Shown here: in pieces, positions 21,330 to 32,729 of the stretch
How the letters are laid out: each line of letters starts with the position of its first letter
Position numbering within the stretch: the first letter of the stretch is position 1
Position numbers and translations under genes: made by a program
The notes under the pieces: generated by a model
Told to the model about the DNA's origin: nothing
Database searches by the model: none
Seen by the model: only the letters and a program-made list of their open reading frames with translations
Source: Corythucha ciliata
Lineage: Eukaryota; Arthropoda; Insecta; Hemiptera; Tingidae
Direction of reading: 5' to 3'
DNA length: 64,000 bases
Assembly: GCA_038030265.1 (NCBI GenBank)
Contig: CM075938.1
Span: forward strand, 55,173,189-55,237,188

Positions 21330-22385
21330 TTTGTAAGGGTCAATAAGTTCCTACAAGTACTGACAGTCCGCCATGTTTGGTCCCCCCCCCCTTCACATAG
21401 GCAACAAATATATTTGATATCTCTCATTCGCTGCTCTGGTGATGTAGGTTACGCTCACCAGCCAATCACAAGCCCTCCTCTCTCCAAAGGACCACATATC
21501 AGTGGCGGCGGAAGTATTTTGGTTCAAGGGGGGGCGAAAATTAAGGCTCTCCCCCCTTCCCGTTCCCACCATACCCTTCAATACCATCCCATCCTTAGTT
21601 TTCATCGATAGAAAGGTGAAGTGTAGTGTAGTTCTCAATTTTAAGTAAATAGAGGAGACAAGGTATTGAATGGAGGTGCTTAATAGTCTTGAATTTTCAG
21701 CATTTTGGGAATGATTTGAATGTGGTATACAACGGCCTGATTCTTGATAGGTTTTTGACTAATGGTATTTTTTTTTATCCTACATGATACTGAAAACGAA
21801 TTTTACAGCCGCGAATGAGTCCAAAAGTGTCTCTTTTCATGCCTATAGGAGCTAAAGTATTTTTCACACGACATGCTCCGAAAGTAGTCATTTTATCTAA
21901 CCAAAAGTGACTGATCCAGAGAATATTTTCCGTCCTAGTACGGAAAGTAAATGAATTCGGGTCATAACCTCGTTTAAGGTCTTCTTGAACTAACACAAGA
22001 GAAGTCAATGGTCAGTTTGTTAAAGTCCTTCACAACAAAAACCAGGAATTCCAACCGAGGATAGAAGGTGAATATTATTTTATAGAAAACTTTAATCAAT
22101 TTCTTTTCTTACCAAGGGGAGTCGTATGTTCATCACTCGTAGGAAGGGGATTTACCTACTCGTTTTTTTTTTAGCCAAATGAAAAGGTCGCAGGTAATAA
22201 CCACTTTCCTGGACTTGTAATGTAATATATGTACTATTACCGCCGCAAATTTTACGGCGTTTTAGATCCTAGGCTCTAAAGTAATTTTTTCGGACTGTGC
22301 TTCATATACTTGCGTTGAAGCGCTCTTCATTTTACGAATTAAAAAGCTTCAAACAACTGAGTAAGAATATCAGCTGTTCAGTTAG

Positions 22386-22628
22386 TGAACCTATAGTTAC
22401 ACACAGGTACTGACAACATGCGCCATATGTGATCCTTTAGAGTGGGGAGAGCTTGGTATTGGCTGGTGAGCGTTAACGACCGCAGCAGCGATTGAGATAT
22501 ATCAAATCCATTTGATCCGCCAATGGACCAAACATGGCGGCATACGAGAGATTCCAAATCTATTTGATCCACATATGCCGGGGAGACCAAATATGGTGAT
22601 TGTCAGTACTCGTAGGAACTTATAGAGC
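22386..22628. mobile_element. MITE of the GTACTGACA family, intact copy
   Basis: GAACCTATAGTTACACACAG and GGTACTGACAACATGCGCC at the left mirror GTGATTGTCAGTACTCGTAG and GAACTTATAGAGCC at the right. It shares TTGGTATTGGCTGGTGAGCG with the inverted TCACCAGCCAATCACAAGC of the copy near 21460. Confidence 0.6.
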
Positions 22629-22632
22629 CTTA

Positions 22633-22759
22633 CGCCCGTATTTATGAACGTTCCTTGAGTCAAGGAACCTTTGAGAACAGTTTTGATCGAAATAAAAACA
22701 TCTGTTCTAATTAATTTCAAGGGTTCCTTAATGTCAAGGAACGTTCATAAATCCGGGCA
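22633..22759. mobile_element. MITE, 127 bp, TTA-flanked
   Basis: GCCCGTATTTATGAACGTTC plus CTTGAGTCAAGGAACC on the left are inverted against GGTTCCTTAATGTCAAGG plus AACGTTCATAAATCCGGGC on the right, about 36 bp. TTA borders both sides (22630-22632, 22760-22762), which suits the TWA target of PIF/Harbinger elements. Confidence 0.7.
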
Positions 22760-23877
22760 TTAGTTCAGTGACATTATCTAAACATGGAATAACTTTTTCG
22801 AATTGCCATCAAATTTCAAATCTTATCCTGCTTTCAATATCAATGCCCTAAAAAGCCCTAAGCCCTAGAATAAAAAGTAGTATGTACACCACGAAGCTAA
22901 AGTGTATTTTCAAGCCTCAAGGAGTTGCCAAACGAGGCGAGTCCGGCCAACTCTCTTCTCGTCTCGAAAAGACGCACTTAAGCTCCTGCGTGTACTTATA
23001 TATACTTATATACATGCTATGCTATACATATAGGTTTCTTAGTTCAAAACATTCAAATATATTTACGTAGCAAAGTGTGGGATCGCAGATAGGGGCGTAA
23101 CTAGAAATCTTCCCGGAGGCAGCGATTCCGGTAGCCCGGAGGATGCTGTGTGCTCGTGGAGGAGGGGAGATGTAATAAATGTCCTTCATATTGCTTAAAT
23201 TTCGGCTGAAACCCTCTCCAGGGAGGGGGGCCGATAGGTGGATCGCCCCCGTTTGTCAGATGGCAGGGGAAAAGTGTAGGAAAAGAATCAATAATATACC
23301 TAACAAAAATTCTGCATAAAAGTGAAAGATGAGGGGGGTAAATGTTCCAGGCATTGCTATTTTTCATCTTCTCGTAAATGATCCAGGATTTTCGATCTGA
23401 GAGACGGTTGCTTGGTCCTCGAATAAGAAGCGAAAAGGATAGAATAAGAACCTTGGGTGCAGTCTTCGGGATAGAACAATATTGGCATTAGATCCTGGGG
23501 GGGCGACGCCCCCTCATGCTAAATTCCGGAGGGGCGGCCGCCCCTCCTGCCCCCGGTTCTGCCGCCACTGCCACACATGGCGGATATTGTCAGTACCTGT
23601 GTGTATAACTATAGGTTCTCTAGTTTTTGAAGAGATTGCTCACGATCTCCTGGACAATTGGATCGTGTGAACTTGGCCTAAAGGGGGGGGGGTGAGGTTC
23701 ACACGTGGTTCCTCAATCTTAGTTCAAAGTTTAGCCTAAATGTTCAAAAAGGAATCGTAGTTGTAGGCGATTTTATTTATTTATTTTTTATTAAACCGTT
23801 GGGGTCCTGTTAACAAGAAATCACAGTTTGTACACAAAATTTCGGAAGGAACAACTTTTGACAGCCCAAAATCCTAA

Positions 23878-24013
23878 GGCTCGTTTCACACATATGCGGT
23901 TTCCCGAGGCGCGGTCCCTTGCAAGTGTGAACCGAAGTTCGGTTTCTACGCGGCAGCGATTTAAAGAGGTTTCTCGGTCCACACATGCGAACCGCGTATG
24001 TGTGAAACGAGCC
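23878..24013. mobile_element. Harbinger-like MITE 1, 136 bp
   Basis: GGCTCGTTTCACACATATGC at 23878 and GCGTATGTGTGAAACGAGCC ending at 24013 are inverted copies. TAA lies on both sides (23875-23877, 24014-24016), the target typical of PIF/Harbinger. The matching right arm of the foldback lacks it. Confidence 0.75.
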
Positions 24014-24016
24014 TAA

Positions 24017-24215
24017 GGCCGGTCGTCCACTGGAAGCGTTTTCGAGCGGCGCTACAACGCGCTATAACGAGCAACATCGAGCGTACATACAAAAAGACAT
24101 AAATTGAACTCACTGCTGCCAAGCCTGCAGTGGACGATGTCACATTCAATTTGAGGCTTTGGGATGTACACTCATTGTCGCGCTGCTCAAAAACGCTTCC
24201 AGTGGACGACCGACC
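24017..24215. mobile_element. Harbinger-like MITE 2, 199 bp
   Basis: GGCCGGTCGTCCACTGGAAG at 24017 and CTTCCAGTGGACGACCGACC ending at 24215 are inverted copies. It is bordered by TAA (24014-24016 shared with MITE 1, and 24216-24218), so the two sit head to tail on one TAA series. Confidence 0.75.
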
Positions 24216-25379
24216 TAACGGAAAACGCACAATGTGCTTAGTTGAAGTTGATAAAATGTCGCGTCGATTAAAAAAAAAAGCTTCCATATCAGTCGAGCGG
24301 TTCAACTTTTACAGATGGGCAAATGTCACCTATTTTTCCAAGATTTCCAAAAAGGCGTGCTATTCCTTTTTCAAAGAGTCATACCTCTAAAACGTACCGT
24401 TTCAATCGGTACCCCTCCTCATTGAAAGTTCTAGTACATCGCATGGAGAGCTCAAGAACGTCTGAATCAACCACCCGGAACCAGTTTTTGACGTCCTAAA
24501 CGTACTATTTGTCCCAAATCGAGATTTCTCAAAATGTCCTATTAAGCTGGGTTTTAGCATTCCGCATGTCAGTATTGACCTCTACTCGCCTCTGGTACCG
24601 TTCTCGGTCCTTGTCATCAATGATTTATCAAGTCATAGGTGCGAAATAGACGTCAATAATGACATGCGGAGCGCCAAAACACAGTCAAATCGCGAATTTT
24701 GAGAAAATTCGATTTTGGATAAACAGCGTTTAAAACGTCAGAAACTGGTTCCAGATGTTCCTGAGTTCTTCAATTCGATGTTCTAGAACTTTCATTGAGG
24801 AGGGGTATCGATTGAAACGATAGTTTTAGAGGTATGACTCTTTGAAAAAGGAATAGCACACATTTTTCGAAATGTTGAAAAAAATTGGTGATATTTGCCC
24901 GTCTGAACCACCAGTTGAACCGCTCGACCGATCTGGATTTTTTTTTTTTTTTTTAATCGACGCGACATTTTGTCAACTCCAACTAAGTACATTGTGCGTT
25001 TTCCATTAGGAGTGACCACATTCGAATTATAAGTGAATGACTGAAAAAAAATAAAAAATTTAAAGGTTTTTGGGCTGTCAAAAGTTGTGCCTTTCGAAAT
25101 TTTGAGTGCAAACTGTGATTTCTTGTTAACGGATCCTAACAGATTAATTTAAAAAATAAAATCGCTTCCACCACCTTTTGCAGCTTTTAGCTATTTTCAT
25201 TGTTCTGTATACTGAACTATCGCGCAATATTTTGGGTTTCTCTTTATTTTTCAGATGCTTGCAAACGAAAATGGTGTGCAAATAAATATGTATCGTGGAA
25301 CCCATCAATACTATACTTGTGCAACCTCTATATTGCTCGTGTGGGCCGCTTAAAACCCTGTTTTTAGTGATAAAAAAAA

Positions 25380-25570
25380 AACACAGCTTTGTTGTGGTTT
25401 GGAGTTTTTGTGGTGGTTTGGGGATTTGCTGTGGCTTATTGCTGGGTTTTATTGTGATACGAGCTTGTTATGGTAGGAGCTTTGCTAGAGGTTTGACCTT
25501 TACTGGTGTGATCGGTGTTTTGCTGTGGTTTGAGCTTTTTGTGGTAACGTGGCGTTCCTCGCGTCAGAAA
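25380..25570 (-). repeat. Type D repeat, diverged array
   Basis: TTGTGGTTTGGAGTTTTTGT, GCTGTGGCTTATTGC and TTGCTGTGGTTTGAGC are type D units in the GTGGTT orientation. The open frame at 25295-25639 runs through it and is not a gene. Confidence 0.55.
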
Positions 25571-26369
25571 CTCACACGCTGTAAACCGTCATGTCAAGTT
25601 CAGCTGTTCCTCAACAAACGCGTATCCTTTCAATCATAAGATAGGGCCAGCTTATGCCCTGAGAAAATCGCATGATTTCAGGGACAGAAGGAGCTGGAAT
25701 TTCCCCTACCGATTCCAACAACAAGACTTCAGTCTTCCGCAGTTTCACACATGCCTAAAGTCTGCCTGGTGCAGATTGAGAATACCATTTTCTCTAACTC
25801 CCTGACTTATGGGCCCCGGCTCGGAACATGGAAAAATGAATTTCCAAAATTCAAGTACCAATGTATGTATATAGCTTCCTATACACCTGTTTTGTTGTAC
25901 AACCACGATGACGCACAGAAAATTCGCGCCGTCTGTTGATTTTTATTAGCATTAAGTGCGTCATTGTTTTTTATATATCAACTGTCTTGTGTACCTAATT
26001 TTAAAAATTTTATTCGTTACAGCTCTGATTGCTAAGCAGATGGCTTGACACCACACAATGAAAAGCGCGGGGTAGCATAAATTAGCTTTCTACAGGATTA
26101 TCTTTAATTCCTGGGAGCATAACGAAAAGCACAAAGCTCTGAAAAAAAGAATTTAAGCGATTAAAAAAAATAAAAATAAAAACGATGATATCGTGTTGAA
26201 AGAAAATTGATAAAGGAAAAAGAAAGAATTTTTAAGTTTTTATTACCATATAGCCAGTCCCCACCCCTTTCCCACAAACGACTTGTTTTCCTGGTAATTT
26301 TGTCTCCATTTACGCTTCAGACGGTGGATCATATTAGAGCAAGTTAGTCCACCGCAAAAATTGAACGAA
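25571..26369. other. 5' flank of the MFSD11-type gene
   Basis: No clear promoter motif. The ATG of the gene is at 26370; the nearest upstream in-frame codon, TTG at 26361, is not a credible start. Nothing else assigned. Confidence 0.4.
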
Positions 26370-29300
26370 ATGTTGACGAGACGAACCATCAACGTTATAC
26401 ATTTAGGCGTTGGATTTTTGGTTCTTTACTCCGCTGACACGGTTCTATCGAGCGTTCAGGTGCGTAATCGATTGAAATTGAAACCATTTTTAGATTTAGT
26501 GAGAGCGTCGATCAGCGCTTGTGCGCATATCATTAACGGTCATACCGGGCTCTAAAACAGTGGCGAGCTAGGTGTTGGGGCCCCAGAAAACGATACTTTA
26601 AAAGTTTAAGTGCGCTCAACATGGGTTCTCAATAACTCCCTACATGTTCGATACCTAGTAGTTTAGTCCTTCAAAAGTGACCCGTCCACCGAAGAGGCGA
26701 CGAGTTTTCACCACAGGAACTTGGAGTGTAAACAAAAACGACACGTGCTCTCACAGCACCAACACGCGGCACCGCTTCGTAAAGTGCCACTCTCTATATC
26801 TCTCTCTCTCTCTCCCTCCTGGATAGCCACAGAACGGTTTTCAAGGACCCTATCCCCGGTTTTTTAAGATGCCAACCCCGCAAAATTGGTTTCTGCAGAA
26901 AGTTCCAGTTTACCATTATTAGGTTGCAACTTGTCAGCGCAGCCATTTTCCATCTGCGAAATGCGAATCACAAGTTTTGCCTTTTTAGGGCACGTGAATC
27001 GTCAGTTTAGTCAAGTTTATGGTTCGAACAGTTAGTTCAGCGATTTTTAAGGCGCGAATCGTCAGTTTTACTATATATCGCAGGCCCATATTTTGTCATT
27101 TTTAAGACGCGAATGCTATTTTTAGTGCATAACCCCGTAGCTTAGCCCTTTCTGTCAGTTTTATCATTTTATGGCACGAATGATCTGTTTGGCCAATTTT
27201 GGAGTGTTTTAATTACCAATTTGCTACTTTTATGACACGAGTCGTCAGTTTTATAGCCAATTTCAAAGCATGGTTGGTCAGTTGGGCCATTTTAAGCCGC
27301 ATAGAGTCATTTTTGCCTATTTTAGGGCGTTAATGGCCAGTTTATTGGCTATTTTAAGTGCGCAAATCGATAGTACGGTAATATTTAGGCAATTTAGACA
27401 CTCGATGGTGCGGCTCTTCCCCCTAAACAGACGATTTGGGCTGCATTCACTCACCCTGCTGAACCCGCGACTTCCGCCGCCATTGACTATTATTGACTCA
27501 ATAATACCCCGCGAAATTGGCTATTTTATGGAGTCGACATTCCAGCGAAATTGGCTTTTGTGCCAGTAATCCGCCAAAGTTTAGGCTTTGAAAGAGCCAA
27601 ACTTAAGTAATGGCCTTTCTTTTAAATTATCCCATAACGCGTAGAACCGTGAAAATTGCTCTGATCGTTTGTTTAGCCAAAATTTTCGTTTGTTTAACAT
27701 TTCGAAATTAAAAAAAAATAAATAAATAGGTACGGCCAGCTTTACGTTTTCCATGAACGAAAGTGGTTTTTTTAGCGCCATTTCTAGTCATAATATCTTT
27801 CGTTTACGTTTGTTCAGCCGAAAGTTTCGTTTGTATAGCCCCTCAAGTACTTTAAACAACAAACATACTTGGGTGCGGCTAGCTTCTCGCTCCCCGACCC
27901 GTGACCGAAATCGTTTGTTTAGCCTTATTTTTCGTTTTTTTAATCATTTTATCTTCTTTTTTTAAATATTGACGGGTTTCGCCAACTTTTCACGTAATCC
28001 CATCCATGAACGGAATCGTTTGTTTAGCGCCATTTCTAGTCATAGTATCTTCTGTTTACGTCCGTTTGCCCCTCTAGCACTTTGAATGATAAACAAACTT
28101 GCGGCTAGCTTCACGCTAACTGACTCATTAACGAAATCAAAAGTTTCAAACGAACTTCGAAAAAAACAAACAAAAAAAACACATGGCTGAACAACGATTT
28201 CGTTAATGAGTCAGTTAGCGTGAAGTTATAGCGCACACAAGTTATTTATTATTTTATTTTTTTATACATATAGGTATTATTTTATTATACATATATTAGC
28301 TTATCGTTTAAAGTGCTAGAGGCGTTAAACAAACGAAAATTTCGACTGAAAACGTAAACAAACGATGTCGAGACTATAAATTGCGCGCTAAACAAACGAT
28401 TCCGATCATGAGGTTACGTAGAAAGTTGGTCAAACCTATCAGTTTTTTCATGAAAAATAGTGTTACGAAATGCTAAACAAACCAGTTTACGTCCACATAT
28501 ACTGCTAAACAAACAATTTCGGTCATCATAGGTCGGGGAGCGTGAAGCTGTAGCCGCATCCAAGTTTGTTTTTTTATTCAAAGTGCTTGAGCCTTGAGGG
28601 TCTCAACAAACGACAATTTCGGCTCAACAAACGATATTAAGACTATAAATGGCGCTAAAGAAACAAGTTGGCCAAATCCTTCAATGTAAAAAATAATGTT
28701 ACGAAATGCTAAACAAACGTAAACACATGGGTTTACGTCCAGATTGTGCCGCTAAACAAACAATTTCGGTCATAGGTCGGGGAACGTGAAGCTAGCCGCA
28801 CCCAAGTTTGTTTGTTTAAAATGCTTGAGGAGTCAAACAAACGAAAAGGGCCGTTTTCGCGGTTTTATCCGTTATATTTATGGGTCGGGTCAGGTTCACA
28901 TGTAAGTATATGATTTAAAAGGGCCGAACCTGCGAAATTTTGTTTTTTGGAAGGACCAAGGGCGGATCTGTACCTCTCTTGCTCTCTCACGAGGTGGGGG
29001 GGGGGGTCATCGAAACCCCCTCTCCCACCCAACGCACACCCTCAACACCACCTCTCACCATCACTATTTTTTTTTTTGGAGCGATTTGATCAGCTTCGTG
29101 GTGGTGGTCGGATAGTTCTGATTACCCCCCCCCCCCACCAGGTCCCGCTACGGAAGGAGCGAGACCCGCGAGCTATTGCTCTTTAAAATGAGCCAACACC
29201 CTAGAAATTTTTATTGTGAACGAGTGAAATCCTTGAAAGTTGGCGGCTTTTTTTTAATTCAATAAAAGTTTTTCTTTTTTCAATCTCAATTTCAATCACC

Positions 29301-31364
29301 GCGAGTATTGTGCCATTTCGTGGCTCGAATTTGAAAAAGTCGCAAATCTGGCCGTTTGAGCGCTTTTGGCGAAAATGGCGAAAAATAGTCAAAAATGGAT
29401 GAAACCGCTTATTTTAGGATTTTGACGAAGCAGTTTAAGTTACTCCAGTGCTGCTGACACGTGTCGGATTGTGGAGGCAAATGGAACAAACGGAAAGTTG
29501 CTCTGCCGAATGATCCAAATGGCGAATGGAACGTTCATAACTGGGGCAGCCCAATTTTTGTACAAATGGACAACGCTATTATTGTTTGGAGACCGTGTCT
29601 CTCACGGAGGGAAGGTCTCATAGGGGTGGTGACAGGGGGGGGGGGCAACGAATAATCGAATGGTTTATATTATTTTATTCCAGAAACTCATCAATCACAG
29701 CATATCAGAAGATGACCCCAACTACCATATGGACGGCTACGTAAGTCTTGGAATCACCTACTTAGTGTTCGGATTATCGTTTATTTTTGCTCCGTCGATC
29801 ATAACACTCATGGGGAGCAAATTAACAATGCTGGCTGGAGCGTGTGGAATAGCGTAGGAATGTGTGGTAGTTCTCGGATTGATATTTTCAGCCTCAAATT
29901 TACATTCAATCCGTTTTTTTCTCCCCCTCCACATACAGGGCGTATTACTACTTATTTTCATTAGAAATTACTTGGGTGGCGTACTTGGGAAGCGCCCTTT
30001 CCGGGGTATCGTCATCTCTACTTTCGGTAGCGCAAAGGCACTACCTTGTCTTGAACGCTCATGAACACACACTTTCGAGAGATGTCAACGTTTTTTGGAT
30101 ATTTTTCACGGCCTCGTAACCTATTTCTTTATTATTATTGTATTCAATTCGCCTTTTATCTTCCAATATTTCTCCCAGGCAAATCACGGGCAACGTTCTG
30201 ATGGCAGCCAAATTCGCCAGCCTCACGCGACTGGGTCAAGACGTTCGTCGTCAAACTTGTTACATTATTGCAGGATTGTGTGTCACGGGTGGCATCGTGC
30301 TGTCTCTTGTCGGTAAACCGATGGGTTCCATGACTAAACATGTCGATGAGAGTCGGAAAGACGCTTTGAAAAACATGTGGAACGCTCTCAAAAACAAGAA
30401 CGTTTTAGTATTATTTTTCATGTCCTGCTACATGGGTAAGACAGTGAGTTGAATATCAAAGGGAATTTTCTCCGAATTATTTTCGATTTTGAAGGATTTG
30501 AACAGTCATTTGCAAGCGTGTACGCTTCATCAGTCGGATTTACTAACAACCTTGGGGACATTAGCGTTGTCCTGGTGCCTCTCTCAGCTATTGCCTACGG
30601 GGTCGGCGGGTGCTCCGGTAAGATTTGAATTGTAAAAAATTGAAACGAAACGAATAACAAAGATTTTTTACTCTCTTGTTCATCAGCGGCAGTCCTTCTC
30701 TCTCTCTTGTCACGTTTCAACGTTTCATGTGAACGTCACTGCGTAGTGTACGCAGGGCTCACCCTACAACTTTTCTGCTATCTGGGAACAGTTTTAAATC
30801 TTCCGAATAATTCGATTTACGCTCCAACGGATGAAGTTTCGGTTATAACACCCAAGTAAGTTGGCGTCCATGATTGACGCTCTACTCGCCTGTCGTGCGG
30901 GTCTGCTGCCTAACTACGCAGGGATTGTTATTATTAAAAGCGTTACATCAACGTGAACCGCTTAATTAATGTTGAAACGATATTTTTACTTTAAATGTTT
31001 GACAGCGCGCCACTTGCACTAATATGCGCCTTCGGATTCGGCGTCGGCGACTCGTGTTTCAACACTCAGATATACACCCTGTTGGGATTCATAAGCCCCG
31101 AAGCCAGTTCCCAGACAGTGTCGCTGTATAAATTAGTCCAAGTACACCGCGGAAAGTGCGATGGAAAAATCGCCAGAAAATAAAATCGTCCGTTTTTTGT
31201 TTGTTTTTCAGAGCATGTCGGGCGCTGTTTTTTTCTTCGTGAGCAACTCACTAGGACTGCACATTATCGTTCTAATTGTAGCAATCGTCGGTATAATTGG
31301 AGTCAACGCATTCCACTGGGTCGATCTTCGAGTTTGTGACGCTGAAAATTCCACCAAGGGATGA
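26370..31364 (+). CDS. MFSD11: UNC93-like MFS protein, MFSD11 type, 8 exons, 424 aa
   Basis: Encodes a polytopic membrane protein of the UNC93-like branch of the major facilitator superfamily; the substrate is not established in the family. Exons: 26370-26459, 29684-29853, 29939-30115, 30179-30435, 30495-30617, 30687-30855, 31006-31141, 31212-31364. All introns are GT-AG, phases agree and the total is 1275 bases with the stop. Telling blocks: LGVGFLVLYSADTV in exon 1; GYVSLGITYLVFG then APSIITLMGSKLTMLAG in exon 2; SVAQRHYLVLNAHEHTLSRD in exon 3; CYMG/FEQSFASVYASSVGFTNNLG across exons 4-5; GFGVGDSCFNTQIYTLLGF in exon 7, the hallmark of MFSD11. The length is close to the family's usual ~450 residues and no frame is broken, so the gene looks intact. 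Exon 7's donor (GTACAC) is weak but required by homology. Orthology is from remembered family motifs. Confidence 0.92.
26558..26600 (+). mobile_element. hAT-like left terminus in intron 1
   Basis: CAGTGGCGAGCTAGGTGTTG then GGGGCC has the CAGTGGCG start of hAT-like ends, preceded by CTCTAAAA. A right end with that flank was not found; CTCTTTAAAA near 29180 is only a weak match. Confidence 0.35.
26796..26818 (+). repeat. (TC)n microsatellite
   Basis: A short run of TC dinucleotides broken by one TATA, in intron 1 of the MFSD11-type gene. Confidence 0.7.
26930..27410 (+). repeat. Type C ~30-bp array in intron 1
   Basis: Units such as GAATCGTCAGTTTAGTC and GGCGCGAATCGTCAGTTTTA recur every 28-34 bases, the same family and orientation as 18890-19950. 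Confidence 0.7.
27640..28860. repeat. Type E repeat, large inverted (palindromic) array in intron 1
   Basis: Left half (27640-28160) repeats TCGTTTGTTTAGCC; right half (28170-28860) repeats its reverse complement GGCTAAACAAACGA. The centre is marked by GACTCATTAACGAAATC (28122 on) against GATTTCGTTAATGAGTC (to 28212). Satellite phrases such as GGTCGGGGAGCGTGAAGCT in the right half pair with AGCTTCTCGCTCCCCGACC in the left. Arms are 0.5-0.7 kb and imperfect. Confidence 0.75.
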
Positions 31365-31413
31365 AAACGAAACGCAATACAATAATTTCTACAGACGATG
31401 TCAAAACGTGACA

Positions 31414-31419
31414 AATAAA
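31414..31419 (+). terminator. Polyadenylation signal of the MFSD11-type gene
   Basis: AATAAA lies 50 bases after the stop codon. The hAT-like element begins 120 bases further on. Confidence 0.6.
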
Positions 31420-31599
31420 TACAAACGATTCGGTCGTTGTAAAATCTCCGTGTTGGAGATTTTACGAGTTGGTAGCTTCAAGGCTAAATTGCCTTGAAGG
31501 TGACACCATAACGGGTTTTTAACTACTTATTAATATAGCAGTGCCAGCCTTTGCCATTTGGCGCCCCCGGGCGAATCTTTTATCAGCGCCCCCATGAAG

Positions 31600-32425
31600 T
31601 TGCCTTACTTCAAGGAGCCGCGATTTGGCGTTGTCATCCATTTTAACCGCGAATTAGGGGGTTTTCCACACTTGCACTTCAACGCTTCTCCTCAATTTTA
31701 TCGGTGAATTAGCGCTCTTTTCTAGTTTTAGCCACGATTAAAGTTTGCCTCCGGAAACTGCGACTTGCCATTTTCTCAATCTTTTCTGTGAATTTTCAAG
31801 TTTTCTCAATTTAACCCCTTAATTAGACATTTTTCTTAACTTTAGCCGTCAATTATAGTGTTTTACCCCGCTAATTAGAGATTTTCCACACTTCAGCCGT
31901 GAATATGAATTTTGTCCAAATTTTCACCGCGAATTAGCGTTTTTTTCCCCATTAAGTCGCGGTTTTAGCGAATTTGTCGCTATCTGCAACCTTGGAGTTA
32001 TCTTCAGCAGCCGCGAATTGGCGTTTCCTCAATTTTATCTATAATTTTATTATCGTGTCGTCCACACATCAGTGCTTCTTCTCACTTTGATAGGTAAATC
32101 AGCAATTTTTCTCCATTTTAGCCACGAGTTAGCGATTTTCATCCAATTTATTCGTCAAGTATAGGTAGCACTTTTCTCCATTTTATCCGCCAATTAGCGA
32201 TTTTATTCACTTTAGCTGTAATTAGCGATTTTTTTCCATTTTAGCCGCGAATGTTATAGCGATTTTCTTTTCTTTTAGCCATGAGTTAAGGCTTTTTTTT
32301 AGTTTGAGTAACAAACTTGCCTCGTGTGAAGCCGAGTATTCGCGTTGTCGTAATTTTGGGCGCGAATTAGTGCTTTTTCACAGATCCGTTGGTGACTTTT
32401 AGATTTTTTACCATTTTAGCTGTGA
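31600..32425 (-). repeat. Type A array, left of the LINE
   Basis: About 27 units such as TTTTAGCCACGAGTTAGCGA on the plus strand. The special unit TTGCCTCCGGAAACTGCG is at 31746 and a variant CTTGCCTCGTGTGAAGCC near 32321. Confidence 0.75.
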
Positions 32426-32450
32426 TTAGGATTAGGATTTTAGGATTTAT
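32426..32450 (-). repeat. AATCCT-type 3' tail of the LINE
   Basis: On the minus strand the element ends in AATCCTAAAATCCTAATCCT followed by AATC. Simple-repeat tails in place of poly(A) are known for CR1- and L2-type LINEs. Confidence 0.65.
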
Positions 32451-32507
32451 TATATTTTGGCTATCATTCATGTACATTACATCGCGAAGATTTACAGTGT
32501 GAATAGC

Positions 32508-32544
32508 CCACAGAAGAATAAGTACAACTTGTGCTCTTCTGTGG
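32508..32544 (-). other. Stem-loop in the LINE 3' UTR
   Basis: CCACAGAAGA and TCTTCTGTGG form a perfect 10-bp stem around a 17-base loop. Placed about 60-80 bases from the 3' end, it is a candidate recognition structure for the element's reverse transcriptase; the role is inference from other LINEs. Confidence 0.55.
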
Positions 32545-32729
32545 AGTTGTAGAGCCCCTGAATAAGCCACCTAACAACTAACTAGGTATGTATTATTTTA
32601 GATCAACTCAACAATGACGACATTACAAAAATTGACCATAAACTAGGAACAAACAAAACCTTTACACCTTGGCTATGAATTGCCTCAGTATTATCTTGAA
32701 ACCCCTTACGCTATGGTAACAGAAAGGAT

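Larger units (their letters stand above)
21500..23570. mobile_element. hAT-like element, 2.07 kb, inside a MITE
   Basis: Ends are CAGTGGCGGCGGAAG at 21500 and TTCTGCCGCCACTG to 23570. The flanks CCACATAT (21492-21499) and CCACACAT (23571-23578) form an 8-bp duplication with one difference. G/C runs follow both ends, as in the other hAT-like elements. The interior holds a second MITE of the host family (22386-22628), a 127-bp MITE (22633-22759) and no coding frame, so it is non-autonomous. Confidence 0.75.
21330..23640. mobile_element. MITE of the GTACTGACA family, split by a later hAT-like insertion
   Basis: Left part 21340-21499 contains AAGTACTGACAGTCCGCCAT and ends AAAGGACCACATAT. Right part 23571-23640 resumes with CATGGCGGATATTGTCAGTA and CCTGTGTGTATAACTATAGG. 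Together they form inverted ends like the intact relative at 22386-22628. The break corresponds exactly to the ends of the hAT-like element 21500-23570. Confidence 0.65.
23767..25165. mobile_element. 1.4-kb foldback element
   Basis: Two arms of about 0.6 kb are inverted copies. Matching pairs include GTTAACAAGAAATCACAGTT (23810) with AACTGTGATTTCTTGTTAAC (to 25129), and AGAGTCATACCTCTAAAACG (24376) with the TTTTAGAGGTATGACTCTTT block near 24824. The centre is near 24600. Two MITEs lie in the left arm only (23878-24215). The arms carry no long frame. Confidence 0.8.

Noticed and set aside
32424..32450. ATTAGGATTAGGATTTTAGG as an internal arthropod telomere tract
   Set aside because: The unit is six bases (AATCCT on the minus strand), not the five-base TTAGG, and it coincides with the 3' end of the LINE, whose tail it is.
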